Positions 53,267 to 62,358 of a DNA stretch of 64,000 nt are shown piece by piece. The position numbers were made by a program, and so were the translations under genes. The stretch spans positions 1 through 64,000 of the forward strand of contig JAGBAZ010000030.1 in NCBI GenBank assembly GCA_018110905.1, written 5' to 3'. The DNA comes from Oscillospiraceae bacterium. GTDB taxonomy: Bacteria > Bacillota > Clostridia > Oscillospirales > Ruminococcaceae. Every line of letters begins with the position of its first letter. Within the stretch, counting starts at the first letter, position 1. Under the pieces are notes generated by a model. The model saw nothing but the letters and a program-made list of their open reading frames with translations, ran no database searches and was not told the origin of the DNA.

Positions 53267-53342
53267 TATATCATTGTTGAGGCCCCATGAAGCCGAAACA
53301 GTGACCTTTTTTAAATTCAATTAGCAGGAGTTGAAGCAAAAA

Positions 53343-54254
53343 ATGAAACGCTCACACGACAGCGCGGCGGTAAACAGCGATATGATCCGCAAGCCAATCC
53401 AGCGTTGGGCACCACTTTTCCTTGTTCCGATGGTAGCGGCATTTCTCATCGGATTCGTATGGCCCTTCTTCCATGGTCTTTTCCTCTCTTTCTGCAAGTT
53501 CAAGACCACCAGTAAATGGGAATGGGTCGGACTTTTAAACTATGAAAAAGCTCTCGCGGACGAAAGCTTTATCTATTCCTTCGGATTCACCGCGGTTTTC
53601 GCGATCGTTTCCCTTGTGCTCATAAACGTGTTTGCGTTTGCTGTTGCTTATGCTCTCACTCAGAAAATAAAAGGCGCGAACCTTTTCAGAACCGTTTTCT
53701 TCATGCCGAACCTCATCGGCGGTATCGTCCTCGGTTATATCTGGAGCATGATTTTTGACGGTTTCCTCGGTTATTACCAGACTTCCATTCTTATGGATAA
53801 GGAATGGGGCTTTTGGGGACTTATAATCCTCACCTGCTGGCAGCAGATCGGTTATATGATGATCATTTATATTGCGGGCCTCCAGGCTGTTCCGGAAGAT
53901 ATGCTCGAAGCTGCAAAGATCGACGGCGCAAACGGCTGGCAGACTCTTTTCAAAGTCACAATTCCGAACGTTATGCCATCCATCACCATCTGCACTTTCC
54001 TTTCCCTTACCAACGGATTCAAACTCTTCGACCAGAACATTGCTCTTACCGGAGGTTATCCTTATATCATCAACCCGGACGGCACTTCCGTACATACCAC
54101 CGAAATGCTTGCCCTCAACATTTATAACACCTTCTATGTCGGCGCAAACACCCGCGGTGTTGCCCAGGCAAAAGCGGTTCTTTTCTTCATTCTCGTTGCA
54201 ACCCTGGCAATTGCCCAGCTTACCGCAACCCGTAAAAAGGAGGTACAGCAGTAA
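53343..54254 (+). CDS. malF: Sugar ABC transporter permease (MalF type)
   Basis: The 303-residue protein has six membrane segments and the EAA loop (MLEAAKIDGANGWQTLFKV) that contacts the ATPase. The N-terminus has PLFLVPMVAAFLIGFVWPF. ATG at 53343 is used; GCAGGAG lies 12 bases upstream, a long spacing. It pairs with malG, which overlaps it by one base. Confidence 0.93.
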   Translation: MKRSHDSAAVNSDMIRKPIQRWAPLFLVPMVAAFLIGFVWPFFHGLFLSFCKFKTTSKWEWVGLLNYEKALADESFIYSFGFTAVFAIVSLVLINVFAFAVAYALTQKIKGANLFRTVFFMPNLIGGIVLGYIWSMIFDGFLGYYQTSILMDKEWGFWGLIILTCWQQIGYMMIIYIAGLQAVPEDMLEAAKIDGANGWQTLFKVTIPNVMPSITICTFLSLTNGFKLFDQNIALTGGYPYIINPDGTSVHTTEMLALNIYNTFYVGANTRGVAQAKAVLFFILVATLAIAQLTATRKKEVQQ

Positions 54255-55108
54255 TGAAAGGCGCTTTCCAGAAAGAAAAATTCGGAAAAACTCTTACAAC
54301 CGTTCTGTTCACCGTTCTCTCCGTTATTTATGTTTTCCCGGTGCTCATGGTTGTTATCAACTCTTTTAAAAAGAATACCTTCGTTAAAACCGATACCTTC
54401 GGAATTCCCACCGGAGAAAGCCATGCCGGTTTTGATAACTTCATCAACGGAATGACCTTCGGCGGTTATCCTTTTTCAAAATCCGTTCTTTACAGCATCA
54501 TTATCACAATTCTCGGAACAATCCTTATTCTTCTCTTCACTTCCATGGCCGCATGGTATATCTCCCGTGTTGATTCCCTTGCCTGCAGAATCGTTTATTA
54601 CGGCTGCGTTTTCTCCATGGTTGTTCCTTTCCAGATGGTAATGTTCACCCTTTCCAAAACCGCGGATACCCTCAAACTCAATACCCCCTGGACCATTCCG
54701 GTAATTTATCTTGGCTTCGGCGCGGGTCTTGCTGTTTTCATGTTCGTCGGCTTTGTAAAAGGAATCCCGCTTGATATCGAAGAAGCTGCCGCCATCGACG
54801 GCTGCAACCCTTTCCGTACATATTTCAGCGTTGTTCTCCCGATGATGAAACCCACCATGATCTCCGTTGCGATCCTTGAAATCATGTGGATCTGGAACGA
54901 CTATCTTCTTCCCTATCTTGTTCTCGACCGTACCGAATATAAGACCATTCCGATCCATATCCAGTACCTCAAGGGAAGCTACGGAACCGTTGACCTCGGC
55001 GCAACAATGGCGCTTATCCTTCTCAGCATCATTCCTGTTATTATTTTCTATCTCACCTGCCAGAAACATATCATCAAAGGTGTTGCTGCCGGTGCAGTAA
55101 AAGGCTGA
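54254..55108 (+). CDS. malG: Sugar ABC transporter permease (MalG type)
   Basis: The 284-residue second permease has six membrane segments and the EAA motif DIEEAAAIDGCNPFRTYF followed by VVLPMMKPTMISV. Its ATG overlaps the malF stop (TAATG), so the two are translationally coupled. Confidence 0.93.
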   Translation: MKGAFQKEKFGKTLTTVLFTVLSVIYVFPVLMVVINSFKKNTFVKTDTFGIPTGESHAGFDNFINGMTFGGYPFSKSVLYSIIITILGTILILLFTSMAAWYISRVDSLACRIVYYGCVFSMVVPFQMVMFTLSKTADTLKLNTPWTIPVIYLGFGAGLAVFMFVGFVKGIPLDIEEAAAIDGCNPFRTYFSVVLPMMKPTMISVAILEIMWIWNDYLLPYLVLDRTEYKTIPIHIQYLKGSYGTVDLGATMALILLSIIPVIIFYLTCQKHIIKGVAAGAVKG

Positions 55109-55144
55109 TTTTTAATTAAAACATATCGGAAAGGAGGTGCCCCT

Positions 55145-56149
55145 TTGACCATAAAGGATCTTGCAAAAAAAACCGGCTATGGCGTTGCAACCGTTTCGCG
55201 CGTTCTCAATAACCAGCCGAACGTAAGCGAAAAAGCACGGAAGGCAATTCTTAAAGCGGTTGAAGAAAGCGGTTTTCAGATCAACGATAACGCAAAACAG
55301 CTTAAACAGAAAAATGCGACATCAATCCTTGTGGTTGTAAAAGGTACCTCCAACGAAATGTTCGGTTCCCTTGTGGAAACCATTCAAAGCGAAGTTGCAA
55401 AAACCGATTATCCATTGATAGTTGATTACATCGACGAAGACGATAACGAAGTTCTTCGGGCGGTGCGGCTTTGCCGCGAAAAAAAGCCCCTTGGAATTTT
55501 AATGCTTGGGGGCAATATGGATCATTTCATTTCTGATTTTGATAAAATCGAAATTCCCTGCGTCCTTGTTTCAAGCGACGCTTCAAATCTTCCGTTCAAA
55601 AATCTTTCAAGCGTTTCCACCGATGACCGCCTTGCGGCAAAATGTGCTATGGATTCGCTTATCGAAATGGGACACAGAAGATTTGCCATTGTCGGCGGTG
55701 ACCGCGATACTTCCGATACCGGTCGTCTGCGTTTTGAAGGCTGTCTCGATTCCTGCTCCGAGCACGGCATTGATTTTGACAAAGACAAAGACTATATCGG
55801 CGTTCGTTTTTCCTATCAGGACGGTTACGACGCAACCTGCCTTCTTCTTAGAAACAAAAGGAATTTCACCGCGCTTTTTGCTGCGGCGGATGTTATGGCC
55901 ATCGGCGCCATAAGAGCGCTTAAAGACAACGGTCTTCGCGTTCCGGAAGATATCTCCGTTGTGGGTTTTGATGGCTTGCGGCTTGGTTCTTTCCTTGTTC
56001 CAAAGCTGAGCACCGTTGAACAGTCCGTCCGAAAAATGGCGGTCAGAAGTGTTGAAATTCTTTTGGATTGCATTGAAAAAGGCGGAAACGCAAGGCACGA
56101 AACCGTTCCTTTTGCTCTTCGTCTTCGCGAAAGCACAAGAAAGATTTGA
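55145..56149 (+). CDS. LacI family transcriptional regulator
   Basis: The 334-residue protein starts TIKDLAKKTGYGVATVSRVLNN, a LacI HTH with hinge (QPNVSEKARKAI), followed by a periplasmic-binding-like effector domain (SILVVVKGTSNEMF, ALFAAADVMAIGAIRALKD, ISVVGFDGLRLG). It probably controls this sugar operon through the operator at 51780-51800. TTG start follows AAAGGAGGT. Position between malG and malQ fits MalR-type regulators. Confidence 0.92.
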   Translation: MTIKDLAKKTGYGVATVSRVLNNQPNVSEKARKAILKAVEESGFQINDNAKQLKQKNATSILVVVKGTSNEMFGSLVETIQSEVAKTDYPLIVDYIDEDDNEVLRAVRLCREKKPLGILMLGGNMDHFISDFDKIEIPCVLVSSDASNLPFKNLSSVSTDDRLAAKCAMDSLIEMGHRRFAIVGGDRDTSDTGRLRFEGCLDSCSEHGIDFDKDKDYIGVRFSYQDGYDATCLLLRNKRNFTALFAAADVMAIGAIRALKDNGLRVPEDISVVGFDGLRLGSFLVPKLSTVEQSVRKMAVRSVEILLDCIEKGGNARHETVPFALRLRESTRKI

Positions 56150-56187
56150 TCAAAGACAAAATTTAATATAAGGAGCTTTTCCGAAAA

Positions 56188-57660
56188 ATGAGAGAAAGCG
56201 GAATATTGATGCATATTTCCTCTCTTCCGGGACCTTACGGAATCGGAAGCATGGGAAAAAATGCTTATGAATTTGTGGATTTTCTTGAAAAATCCGGTCA
56301 GCGGGTCTGGCAGATACTGCCGCTGAGCCCAACGGGCTATGGCGATTCGCCCTACCAGTCCTGCTCTGCCTTTGCCGGTAACCACTATCTCATCGACCTG
56401 GAAACTCTGATAGATAGCGGTCTTCTTGAAAAACAGGAGGCCGAATCTTTTTTCTGGGGAAATAATGAAGAAAAAGTGGATTTCGGCGCACTTTACCAGA
56501 GCCGAAACAAGGTACTGCGCCTTGCTTACAGCCGTTTTGTGCCGGACGAAAAATATAATAAGTTTGTATCCGAAAACGAAAACTGGCTTTCTGAATATGC
56601 CCTTTTTACCGCGATAAAAGATTCCTTCGGCGGAAAACCCTGGACAGAGTGGCCGGAAGAACTTCGCCTTCGGGACGAAAAAGCCCTTGCGGAAAAGCGA
56701 GAAGAACTGAGCGAGGATATTGCTTTCAGATATTTTCTCCAATTTGAATTTTTCTCCCAGTGGGAAAAACTCCGCGGCTACGCAAACGAAAAAGAGATCC
56801 GCATTGTCGGCGATATTCCGATATATGTTCCGCTGGATTCCGCAGATGTCTGGGCGGAACCGGGAGAATTCCTTCTTGACGAAAATCTTTCGCCAAAATG
56901 CGTTGCGGGTTGTCCTCCGGATTCTTTCAGCGCAGACGGCCAGCTTTGGGGAAACCCGATTTACGATTGGGAAAAAATGAAAAACAGCGGTTTTGCCTGG
57001 TGGATAAAACGTCTTGGCGCCGCAAAGCATATGTATGATATCGTAAGGATCGACCATTTCCGCGGTTTCGAAAGCTATTGGTCTATTCCCGCCGGGGATA
57101 AAACCGCCATGAACGGCCATTGGGAAAAAGGTCCCGGAATGGATTTCATAAACGCAATAAAATCAGCCCTTCCGGAAATTGATTTTATAGCCGAAGACCT
57201 TGGATTTGTAACGCCGGAAGTCCGCAAACTCCGGGAGGATTCCGGATATCCCGGAATGAAAGTCATGCAGTTTGCGTTCGATTCCCGTGAAGAGGGAAAC
57301 TATCTTCCCCATACTTATCCGGAAAACTCCGTTGTCTATTCCGGAACCCACGATAACCCCACCCTCGTTCAGTGGCTTTCGGAAGTTGCGGAAAACGACC
57401 TTGCGGAAGGCAAGGCCTATCTCGGACTTACTGAGGAAGAAGGCATTGCAAAAGGCCTTATCCGCGGCTGTATGGCATCAGTAAGCCGTCTTTGCGTAAT
57501 TCTTATGCAGGATTACCTTGAACTTGGAAAGGAAGCCAGAATGAATCTTCCGGGCACCCTTTCCGATGCAAACTGGACCTGGCGCGCAAAACCGGGCTTT
57601 GCCTCAAAAGAACTTGGTGAATATATTCTTGAAATCACAAAACGTTTCGGAAGAATTTAA
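56188..57660 (+). CDS. malQ: 4-alpha-glucanotransferase (amylomaltase)
   Basis: This GH77 enzyme rearranges maltodextrins and frees glucose. The 490 residues include ILPLSPTGYGDSPYQSCSAF, the nucleophile region VRIDHFRGFESYW, the acid/base DFIAEDLGFVTPEV and VYSGTHDNPTLVQW. It ends the maltodextrin cluster before a terminator, which supports maltodextrin as the transport substrate. Confidence 0.96.
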   Translation: MRESGILMHISSLPGPYGIGSMGKNAYEFVDFLEKSGQRVWQILPLSPTGYGDSPYQSCSAFAGNHYLIDLETLIDSGLLEKQEAESFFWGNNEEKVDFGALYQSRNKVLRLAYSRFVPDEKYNKFVSENENWLSEYALFTAIKDSFGGKPWTEWPEELRLRDEKALAEKREELSEDIAFRYFLQFEFFSQWEKLRGYANEKEIRIVGDIPIYVPLDSADVWAEPGEFLLDENLSPKCVAGCPPDSFSADGQLWGNPIYDWEKMKNSGFAWWIKRLGAAKHMYDIVRIDHFRGFESYWSIPAGDKTAMNGHWEKGPGMDFINAIKSALPEIDFIAEDLGFVTPEVRKLREDSGYPGMKVMQFAFDSREEGNYLPHTYPENSVVYSGTHDNPTLVQWLSEVAENDLAEGKAYLGLTEEEGIAKGLIRGCMASVSRLCVILMQDYLELGKEARMNLPGTLSDANWTWRAKPGFASKELGEYILEITKRFGRI

Positions 57661-57669
57661 TAAAAATAA

Positions 57670-57701
57670 AAAGGCACTTCGTAAAGAAGTGCCTTTTTCG
57701 T
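57670..57701 (+). terminator. malQ terminator
   Basis: AAAGGCACTTC and GAAGTGCCTTTTT pair around GTAAA. Confidence 0.88.
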
Positions 57702-57730
57702 GGTAATTACAGCGGTAAATGAAAAATTGC

Positions 57731-57760
57731 TGTCATTCTGAGCAAAGCGAAGAATCCGTC
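57731..57760 (+). repeat. Family F repeat (GTCATTCTGAGCAAAGCGAAG)
   Basis: TGTCATTCTGAGC then AAAGCGAAGAATCCGTC, a short intergenic sequence known from many gut genomes. A second, degenerate copy lies at 62289-62312. Confidence 0.65.
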
Positions 57761-57765
57761 TTTTT

Positions 57766-58095
57766 TTATATGCAATCTTCAAAATTGATATCATTATCCG
57801 GCAAAATATCAAAATCGGAAAGCTCCGGGAAAAATTCAAAAACCTGTTCCGGCTTTTCAATAAGCAAAAACTTTTTTGCACGTTCAAGACGTTTTATCCG
57901 GAATTCAAGCTTTCTTGCGGCGGTTTCGGAATCTGTTTTCCAAAGTGCGGCAATGGAGCGGACTTTGTGGCTTTTGGTATATTTCGCCGCAGCCTTAAGC
58001 CGGTGATAATGAACATAAATCCGATGTTTTATATCGTCCGTAAAACCGGTATAAAGCGAATTGTCCTCACACCAAAGGGTATATACCCAGTACAT
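57766..58095 (-). CDS. GIY-YIG family nuclease domain protein (YhbQ/YazA-like)
   Basis: The 109-residue product begins MYWVYTLWCEDNSLYTGFTD, the GIY-YIG strand pair as in UPF0213 proteins, with HRLKAAAKYTKSHKVRSIAA and a Glu in ALWKTDSETAARKLEFRIK. The family is single-domain and its role in the cell is unclear. Its ATG overlaps the stop of the acetyltransferase gene by one base, so they are coupled. Confidence 0.85.
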   Translation of the reverse strand: MYWVYTLWCEDNSLYTGFTDDIKHRIYVHYHRLKAAAKYTKSHKVRSIAALWKTDSETAARKLEFRIKRLERAKKFLLIEKPEQVFEFFPELSDFDILPDNDINFEDCI

Positions 58096-58574
58096 CAGAT
58101 ATCAAGAACAGCAAGAACGTTTCCGTCCTCGTTGGGTTCGCCAACAACAAAACCTGCGTTTTTGAAAAGTTTGTTTGCACGGCTGTTTTCAAGGGAATAT
58201 GCGGCGCAAAGTTTTTTTGCTTCGCCAAGGGGATATTCCTTTACGATTTTGACAGCTTCCTGAAGAGCCGCAGTGCCATAACCCATTTTCTGGCAGTTTG
58301 CATCGGTCATGATTCTCCAGATGCAATAGAAAGGTTCGGGAAGATCTTCGTCGCCTTCTTCGGCATAACCGATCATAAGAAAACCGACCATGTTGTCCTG
58401 TTCTGCGTCATAAACACCGTAAGGCATCGGAACAACAGGGCCGCTGGTCATTGCAACATAAGCTTCCGCAAGGGAGCACATGTTTTCAGCAATAAAATCC
58501 TGCTGTTCTTCGCGTACGTCAAGGTTGATGCAATCTTCAAAGTTTTCTTCGGTAATGGGTCTGAGTTCTACCAT
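58095..58574 (-). CDS. GNAT family N-acetyltransferase
   Basis: The 159-residue product shows VELRPITEENFEDCINLDV, VGFLMIGYAEEG, the acetyl-CoA motif MTDANCQKMGYGTAALQEAV and SLENSRANKLFKNAGFVVGE. Substrate unknown; it resembles spermidine/SpeG-like acetyltransferases in outline. The ATG at 58574 follows GAAAGGTG; an in-frame upstream extension is rejected. Confidence 0.88.
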   Translation of the reverse strand: MVELRPITEENFEDCINLDVREEQQDFIAENMCSLAEAYVAMTSGPVVPMPYGVYDAEQDNMVGFLMIGYAEEGDEDLPEPFYCIWRIMTDANCQKMGYGTAALQEAVKIVKEYPLGEAKKLCAAYSLENSRANKLFKNAGFVVGEPNEDGNVLAVLDI

Positions 58575-58596
58575 TTTTAAAAACACCTTTCTTTTT

Positions 58597-59688
58597 TTAT
58601 TTTTTATCTTTCGGAGTTTCAAGAATATATACATCTACATAGCGAAGCCCGTTCAGTACACATTCATAATAAGTTTCGTAATAAAGGTCAACAAAGTTTT
58701 TTCCGGAAAGCATTGCACCGCCGGTATCCGCGGCAAGGGCATAGCCATAAACAAAACCGGTGTTGCCGTGGGCAACGATCCACATTTTCGTTCCGTAGGG
58801 AACGATTTTGGGGTCAACCGCAACATATCCCACCTGAGCAAGTCTTCCGGTGGCGGTTCCGGCGCCGTATGGTGCATAATAACCGGTTGCCCGGACGTTT
58901 GTGTGGACTTTTTCATAAGTTGTCGGAACGCCATTCACAATTTCGAATCCATAATCAAGCGGCGAGATAACGCTTCCGTCGCCCACAACGTAAAGGTCGT
59001 TGGTGGCTTTTTTGGTAATTTCATCGGAAACAAGAACCCTTTCGCCGTAAACACCGTCAACAACTTTTTGCTCATAAGTTTTAAGGCGGGTACCGTTTTT
59101 TCCATATGAAAGAAGAACTGTTTTTCCTCCGGAAATAAGCGAGGTTCCGCGGTATGTTTTCTCTCTCGGAACGCTTTCTTCCTCTGTGGTGATGATGTAA
59201 TCAACTCTTGTAAGCTTGATATCATCGCCTTCTTCAACCTTTTTGCTTTCATCAATGTTCAGAAAATCGTGTTCACGGACTTCAAGTCCGGAAATTTCAA
59301 GAACGTCGGAAACCGTATCGCCCTCCGCGGCGGTAACATGATAGGTTAGTTTGTCTGCGACAATTTCAATGTTGACAGCTCTCTGGATACGGATCTCGGC
59401 GTGGTTTTGTCCAAGTTCACCGAAAAAACCTCCGTCGCCGAAACCGGTTATCGTAACAATGTCTTCCGGTTCAATTTCAACTTCAAGTTCTTCAAGAACT
59501 CTGTAAGGATCCGCAAGGGCGGTTGTTTTTGTAATTATTTCTCCGTCGATATCAACGGTAACTTTTTTGATCCTTGAAGCGGACCAGAGCATTACAAACG
59601 CCAGTAAAAGTATAAAAAAAGCTGCCAGAAGATGGCGAGGTTTTAATCGGCCGATAATAACCTCTGCTTTTGATAGTATTTTTTGCAT
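58597..59688 (-). CDS. YabE-like protein with DUF348/G5 and 3D domains
   Basis: The 363-residue protein has an N-terminal membrane helix (LLAAFFILLLAFVMLWSAS), repeats of ubiquitin-like DUF348 type (VTVDIDGEIITKTTALADPY; NIEIVADKLTYHVTAAEGDT), a G5-like domain and a C-terminal 3D domain (VRATGYYAPYGAGTATG, VAVDPKIVPYGTKMWI, ALAADTGGAMLSG). 3D domains in MltA and resuscitation-type proteins act on peptidoglycan. A consensus promoter lies at 59715-59743. Confidence 0.9.
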   Translation of the reverse strand: MQKILSKAEVIIGRLKPRHLLAAFFILLLAFVMLWSASRIKKVTVDIDGEIITKTTALADPYRVLEELEVEIEPEDIVTITGFGDGGFFGELGQNHAEIRIQRAVNIEIVADKLTYHVTAAEGDTVSDVLEISGLEVREHDFLNIDESKKVEEGDDIKLTRVDYIITTEEESVPREKTYRGTSLISGGKTVLLSYGKNGTRLKTYEQKVVDGVYGERVLVSDEITKKATNDLYVVGDGSVISPLDYGFEIVNGVPTTYEKVHTNVRATGYYAPYGAGTATGRLAQVGYVAVDPKIVPYGTKMWIVAHGNTGFVYGYALAADTGGAMLSGKNFVDLYYETYYECVLNGLRYVDVYILETPKDKK

Positions 59689-59714
59689 AAAGCCACTCCT
59701 TTACAACAATGCCT

Positions 59715-59743
59715 ATTATATTCAAAAAGGGCATAATTGTCAA
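59715..59743 (-). promoter_or_regulatory. Promoter of the 3D-domain gene operon
   Basis: Minus strand TTGACA (59738-59743), 17 bases, TATAAT (59715-59720). Confidence 0.85.
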
Positions 59744-59782
59744 ATTTTAACCCACTTTGAGCCATTTTTAAAGGGTTTTGCG

Positions 59783-59811
59783 TTGATATGGTGACGGAAT
59801 AATGCTATAAT
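59783..59811 (+). promoter_or_regulatory. Promoter of the Cys-rich gene operon
   Basis: TTGATA (59783-59788), 17 bases, TATAAT (59806-59811), divergent from the previous promoter. Confidence 0.75.
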
Positions 59812-59839
59812 TTATTCAGATTTATTTTTGAAAGGTATC

Positions 59840-60181
59840 TTGACCGATATGGAACATAAATGCAGATGCAAAAACGGCGGAAAAGGCCATAATTTTATCC
59901 CGGACCGTATTACAGTAACCGGCGAAGGCGGAAAGGAAATTTCCAACCGCGACCTTGTCTGTCACCACTGTGCTTATAAAAAACGCGGGGATACTTCCTC
60001 CTGTCTTCGCTTCGATAAAAAACCGGAAGAGGTCCTTGCCGGAGGAAAATGCGAAGCTTTTTTAAGCAGCGGCCATGACCTTGGCGGAAAAAAACACGGC
60101 TGCGGGGATTGCGGGGATTGCGGAAACGACTGCGGTTCCTGCGGCGGAGAATGCAGCGGCTGCGGCGGCTGCGAAAACTGA
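59840..60181 (+). CDS. Cys-rich protein with Gly/Cys repeat tail, unknown
   Basis: The 113-residue product has a first part with paired cysteines (HKCRCKNGGKGHNFIPD, LVCHHCAYKKRGDTSSCLRF, GGKCEAFL), suggesting metal binding, and a tail of CGDCG/CGGC repeats (about residues 88-113, twelve cysteines). TTG at 59840 lies four bases from AAAGG; ATG at 59849 is the alternative. It leads a set with a GNAT and a C39-like gene. It could be a metal-binding protein or, less likely, a modified-peptide precursor. Confidence 0.6.
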   Translation: MTDMEHKCRCKNGGKGHNFIPDRITVTGEGGKEISNRDLVCHHCAYKKRGDTSSCLRFDKKPEEVLAGGKCEAFLSSGHDLGGKKHGCGDCGDCGNDCGSCGGECSGCGGCEN

Positions 60182-60210
60182 AAAAATCAACTTCAGAGAG
60201 GTGACATAAA

Positions 60211-60723
60211 ATGCCAATGAACATTATCTATCGTGAAGCGGAAACTTCCGATGCGGGAAGATTTCTTGAATACTGCAAAATTGTCGGAACGGAAAGCGAC
60301 AATCTTACCTTTGGCGAAGAAGGCCTTCCGTTTTCTATTTCCCAGACTGCGGATTATATCAGAAAACTTTCCGGAAATCCGAGCGGCGTGATGATCCTTG
60401 CTTTTGACGAGGGTGAACTTGTCGGAAGCGGCGTTGTTTCCTCTGTTTCCGGAAGAATCCGTTTTGCCCACAGAAAAGATCTTGCTATAACCGTAAGAAA
60501 AGATTACTGGGGAAAAGGCATCGGAACCGGGCTTATGAATCTTCTTATCGATTTTTGCAGAAAAAACAATACCGAAGTTATCGAACTCCAGGTTCGCTCC
60601 GATAACGAAAGAGCCATCGGTCTTTATAAAAAATTCGGCTTTGAAAAAATCGGCACCCATAAAAACTTTTTCAAAATCGGTGACGAATATTTTTCCGCCG
60701 ACTATATGAATCTTTATCTCTGA
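60211..60723 (+). CDS. GNAT family N-acetyltransferase (RimI/RimJ-like)
   Basis: The 170-residue product has NIIYREAETSDAGRFLEYC, GVMILAFDEGELVGSGVV, the acetyl-CoA loop VRKDYWGKGIGTGLMNLLID and VRSDNERAIGLYKKFGFEKIG. Substrate unknown. ATG follows GAGAGGTG, and its stop overlaps the next start by one base. Confidence 0.88.
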   Translation: MPMNIIYREAETSDAGRFLEYCKIVGTESDNLTFGEEGLPFSISQTADYIRKLSGNPSGVMILAFDEGELVGSGVVSSVSGRIRFAHRKDLAITVRKDYWGKGIGTGLMNLLIDFCRKNNTEVIELQVRSDNERAIGLYKKFGFEKIGTHKNFFKIGDEYFSADYMNLYL

Positions 60724-61337
60724 TGAAAATATTCGGATTCGATTTCAGCAATCTTTCATATTCAAAGGAAGAAAATTTGAAGCATAACAGGCGCGTTATG
60801 AAGACCCTTGAGCGAAATGTTAAAAACGGGTTTTCACCGGACGGTTTTATCGAAAACCAAAACCGCCTTGCCTGTATAAAATATTCCGCAAGAAATTTTG
60901 CCTATTGCGGCTGCGGCTGTATTGCCTATTGGAACATTCTTTTTTCAAGGGGCAGAATAATCGGTATTCCGCGCCTTGCTTCCGAAATGGAAAAAGGCTG
61001 TTCCTTTCGTGGCGTTTTCGGAACAAGAGCTTTCTTTATGAAACGTTTTATGGAGAAAAAAGGCGAAAAAGTTGAAATTTCGATTTCCCCGGAAGATATT
61101 CTTGAAAACGGGGCAAAAGAAGCTATTATCATGTATTACCGAAGACCAAGGGTCGCCCATTACGTTGCCTTCACCGCCGCAGGAACAGATGAAAACGGAA
61201 AACGCCTTTACCGTTTTTATAATGTCGGCGGAAAACTCATGAGAAAATTCGGTGAGGGAAATCCGGTGGTCCTTACCCTTGAGGATTTCATTGCGGAAAC
61301 AAATTACGATCTTTCGATCTATTTTAAATTAAACTGA
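60723..61337 (+). CDS. C39-like cysteine peptidase fold protein (probable)
   Basis: The 204-residue product has NFAYCGCGCIAYWNIL (about residues 59-74), VAHYVAFTAAG and LYRFYNVGG, the Cys-His-Asn/Asp order of C39/papain-like folds. No signal peptide or transporter domain is present, so it differs from bacteriocin-exporter proteases. It is coupled to the GNAT gene and lies downstream of the Cys-rich gene. The fold call is by motif order only. Confidence 0.55.
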   Translation: MKIFGFDFSNLSYSKEENLKHNRRVMKTLERNVKNGFSPDGFIENQNRLACIKYSARNFAYCGCGCIAYWNILFSRGRIIGIPRLASEMEKGCSFRGVFGTRAFFMKRFMEKKGEKVEISISPEDILENGAKEAIIMYYRRPRVAHYVAFTAAGTDENGKRLYRFYNVGGKLMRKFGEGNPVVLTLEDFIAETNYDLSIYFKLN

Positions 61338-61369
61338 AAAAAGGAAAAGCAATTTGCTTTTCCTTTTTT
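61338..61369 (+). terminator. Terminator after the C39-like gene
   Basis: AAAAAAGGAAAAGC and GCTTTTCCTTTTTT pair around AATTT. Confidence 0.85.
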
Positions 61370-61371
61370 GT

Positions 61372-61400
61372 TTGCTCTTTTTGCTGCTCTGTGATATTAT
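61372..61400 (+). promoter_or_regulatory. Promoter of the SagB-like gene
   Basis: TTGCTC (61372-61377), 17 bases, TATTAT (61395-61400). Confidence 0.5.
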
Positions 61401-61431
61401 GGTTTTATAAAGCACAAGGAGGTCTTACCCC

Positions 61432-62277
61432 ATGATCGACGAAAAACTTAAAAAAGAACTTATTGAAAAAGGAAGAAGATTCATGCACGGCTATCACTAT
61501 GATGATATGACCGCCGACAGCGAATATAACCCTTCGGACCAACAGCTCCGTCTTCCCCAGCCTCCTCTTTGCAAAGCGGCAATGGCGGAAGATTCCGCAA
61601 AAACAGTTCTGCCCCTTGATTTTTCCGCCCTTGAACTTAATAACGATATAATTTCCGTTATCCGCGACAGAAGAAGTTCCCGCGTTTATACCGAGGAGGA
61701 AATGAGCATAGAAGAACTTTCCTTCCTTCTTTGGGCCACCCAGGGAATAAAAAGCATCCGCGGAAAAAGTTACGCAACAATAAGAACCGTTCCCTGCGGC
61801 GGAGCAAGACATGAATTTGAAACCTATATGATAATCCGCAAAGTTTCCGGCCTTGTTCCGGGAATATATCACTATCTCCCTATGGAACACGCCATTGAAC
61901 TTTTGAAAACCGGCGAAAATCTTGAGGAAACAATCAACGAAACCCTTTGCGGACAGAAATGGGCAGAAAAAGCAAACGTTGTTTTCTATTGGACAATGGT
62001 TGCATACCGCGCAGAATGGCGCTACGGCACAAATTGCCACCGTGTTGCTCTTCTTGATGCCGGTCACCTTTGCCAGAATCTTTATATTGCCGTTACCGCG
62101 CTCGGTCTTGGAACCTGCGGAATCGGCGCTTTTGTTCACGATGAATGCAACAAGGTTTTCGGCATAGACGGAAACGAAGAATATATGGTATATACAGCCC
62201 CCGTCGGAACAGTCCGCCCGGAGGACAAAACCGCCGAAGCAGCTTTTTATAAATTCGTCGAGGAAGAGGGACTTTGA
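61432..62277 (+). CDS. SagB/ThcOx-family (nitroreductase-fold) oxidoreductase
   Basis: The 281-residue flavoprotein has IISVIRDRRSSRVYTEEEM, LSFLLWATQGIKS, TVPCGGARHEFETYMII, LVPGIYHYLP and HLCQNLYIAVTALGLGTCGIGAF, the SagB-type order. SagB enzymes oxidise azolines in modified peptides, but stand-alone members of unknown substrate are common. No YcaO gene is in the window. ATG follows AAGGAGG. Confidence 0.85.
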   Translation: MIDEKLKKELIEKGRRFMHGYHYDDMTADSEYNPSDQQLRLPQPPLCKAAMAEDSAKTVLPLDFSALELNNDIISVIRDRRSSRVYTEEEMSIEELSFLLWATQGIKSIRGKSYATIRTVPCGGARHEFETYMIIRKVSGLVPGIYHYLPMEHAIELLKTGENLEETINETLCGQKWAEKANVVFYWTMVAYRAEWRYGTNCHRVALLDAGHLCQNLYIAVTALGLGTCGIGAFVHDECNKVFGIDGNEEYMVYTAPVGTVRPEDKTAEAAFYKFVEEEGL

Positions 62278-62332
62278 TAACGGCGAAAGTAATTCTGAGC
62301 AAAGCGAAAGATTTGCGGTTAATTGCAAATAA

Positions 62333-62358
62333 AAAAGACCGGCATTGCCGGTCTTTGT
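62333..62358. terminator. Bidirectional terminator between SagB-like and MATE genes
   Basis: AAGACCGGC and GCCGGTCTT pair around ATT between convergent genes. Confidence 0.85.

Noticed and set aside
57719-58006. Plus-strand frame starting MKNCCHSEQSEES
   Set aside because: The start is a translated intergenic repeat and the rest opposes the GIY-YIG gene.
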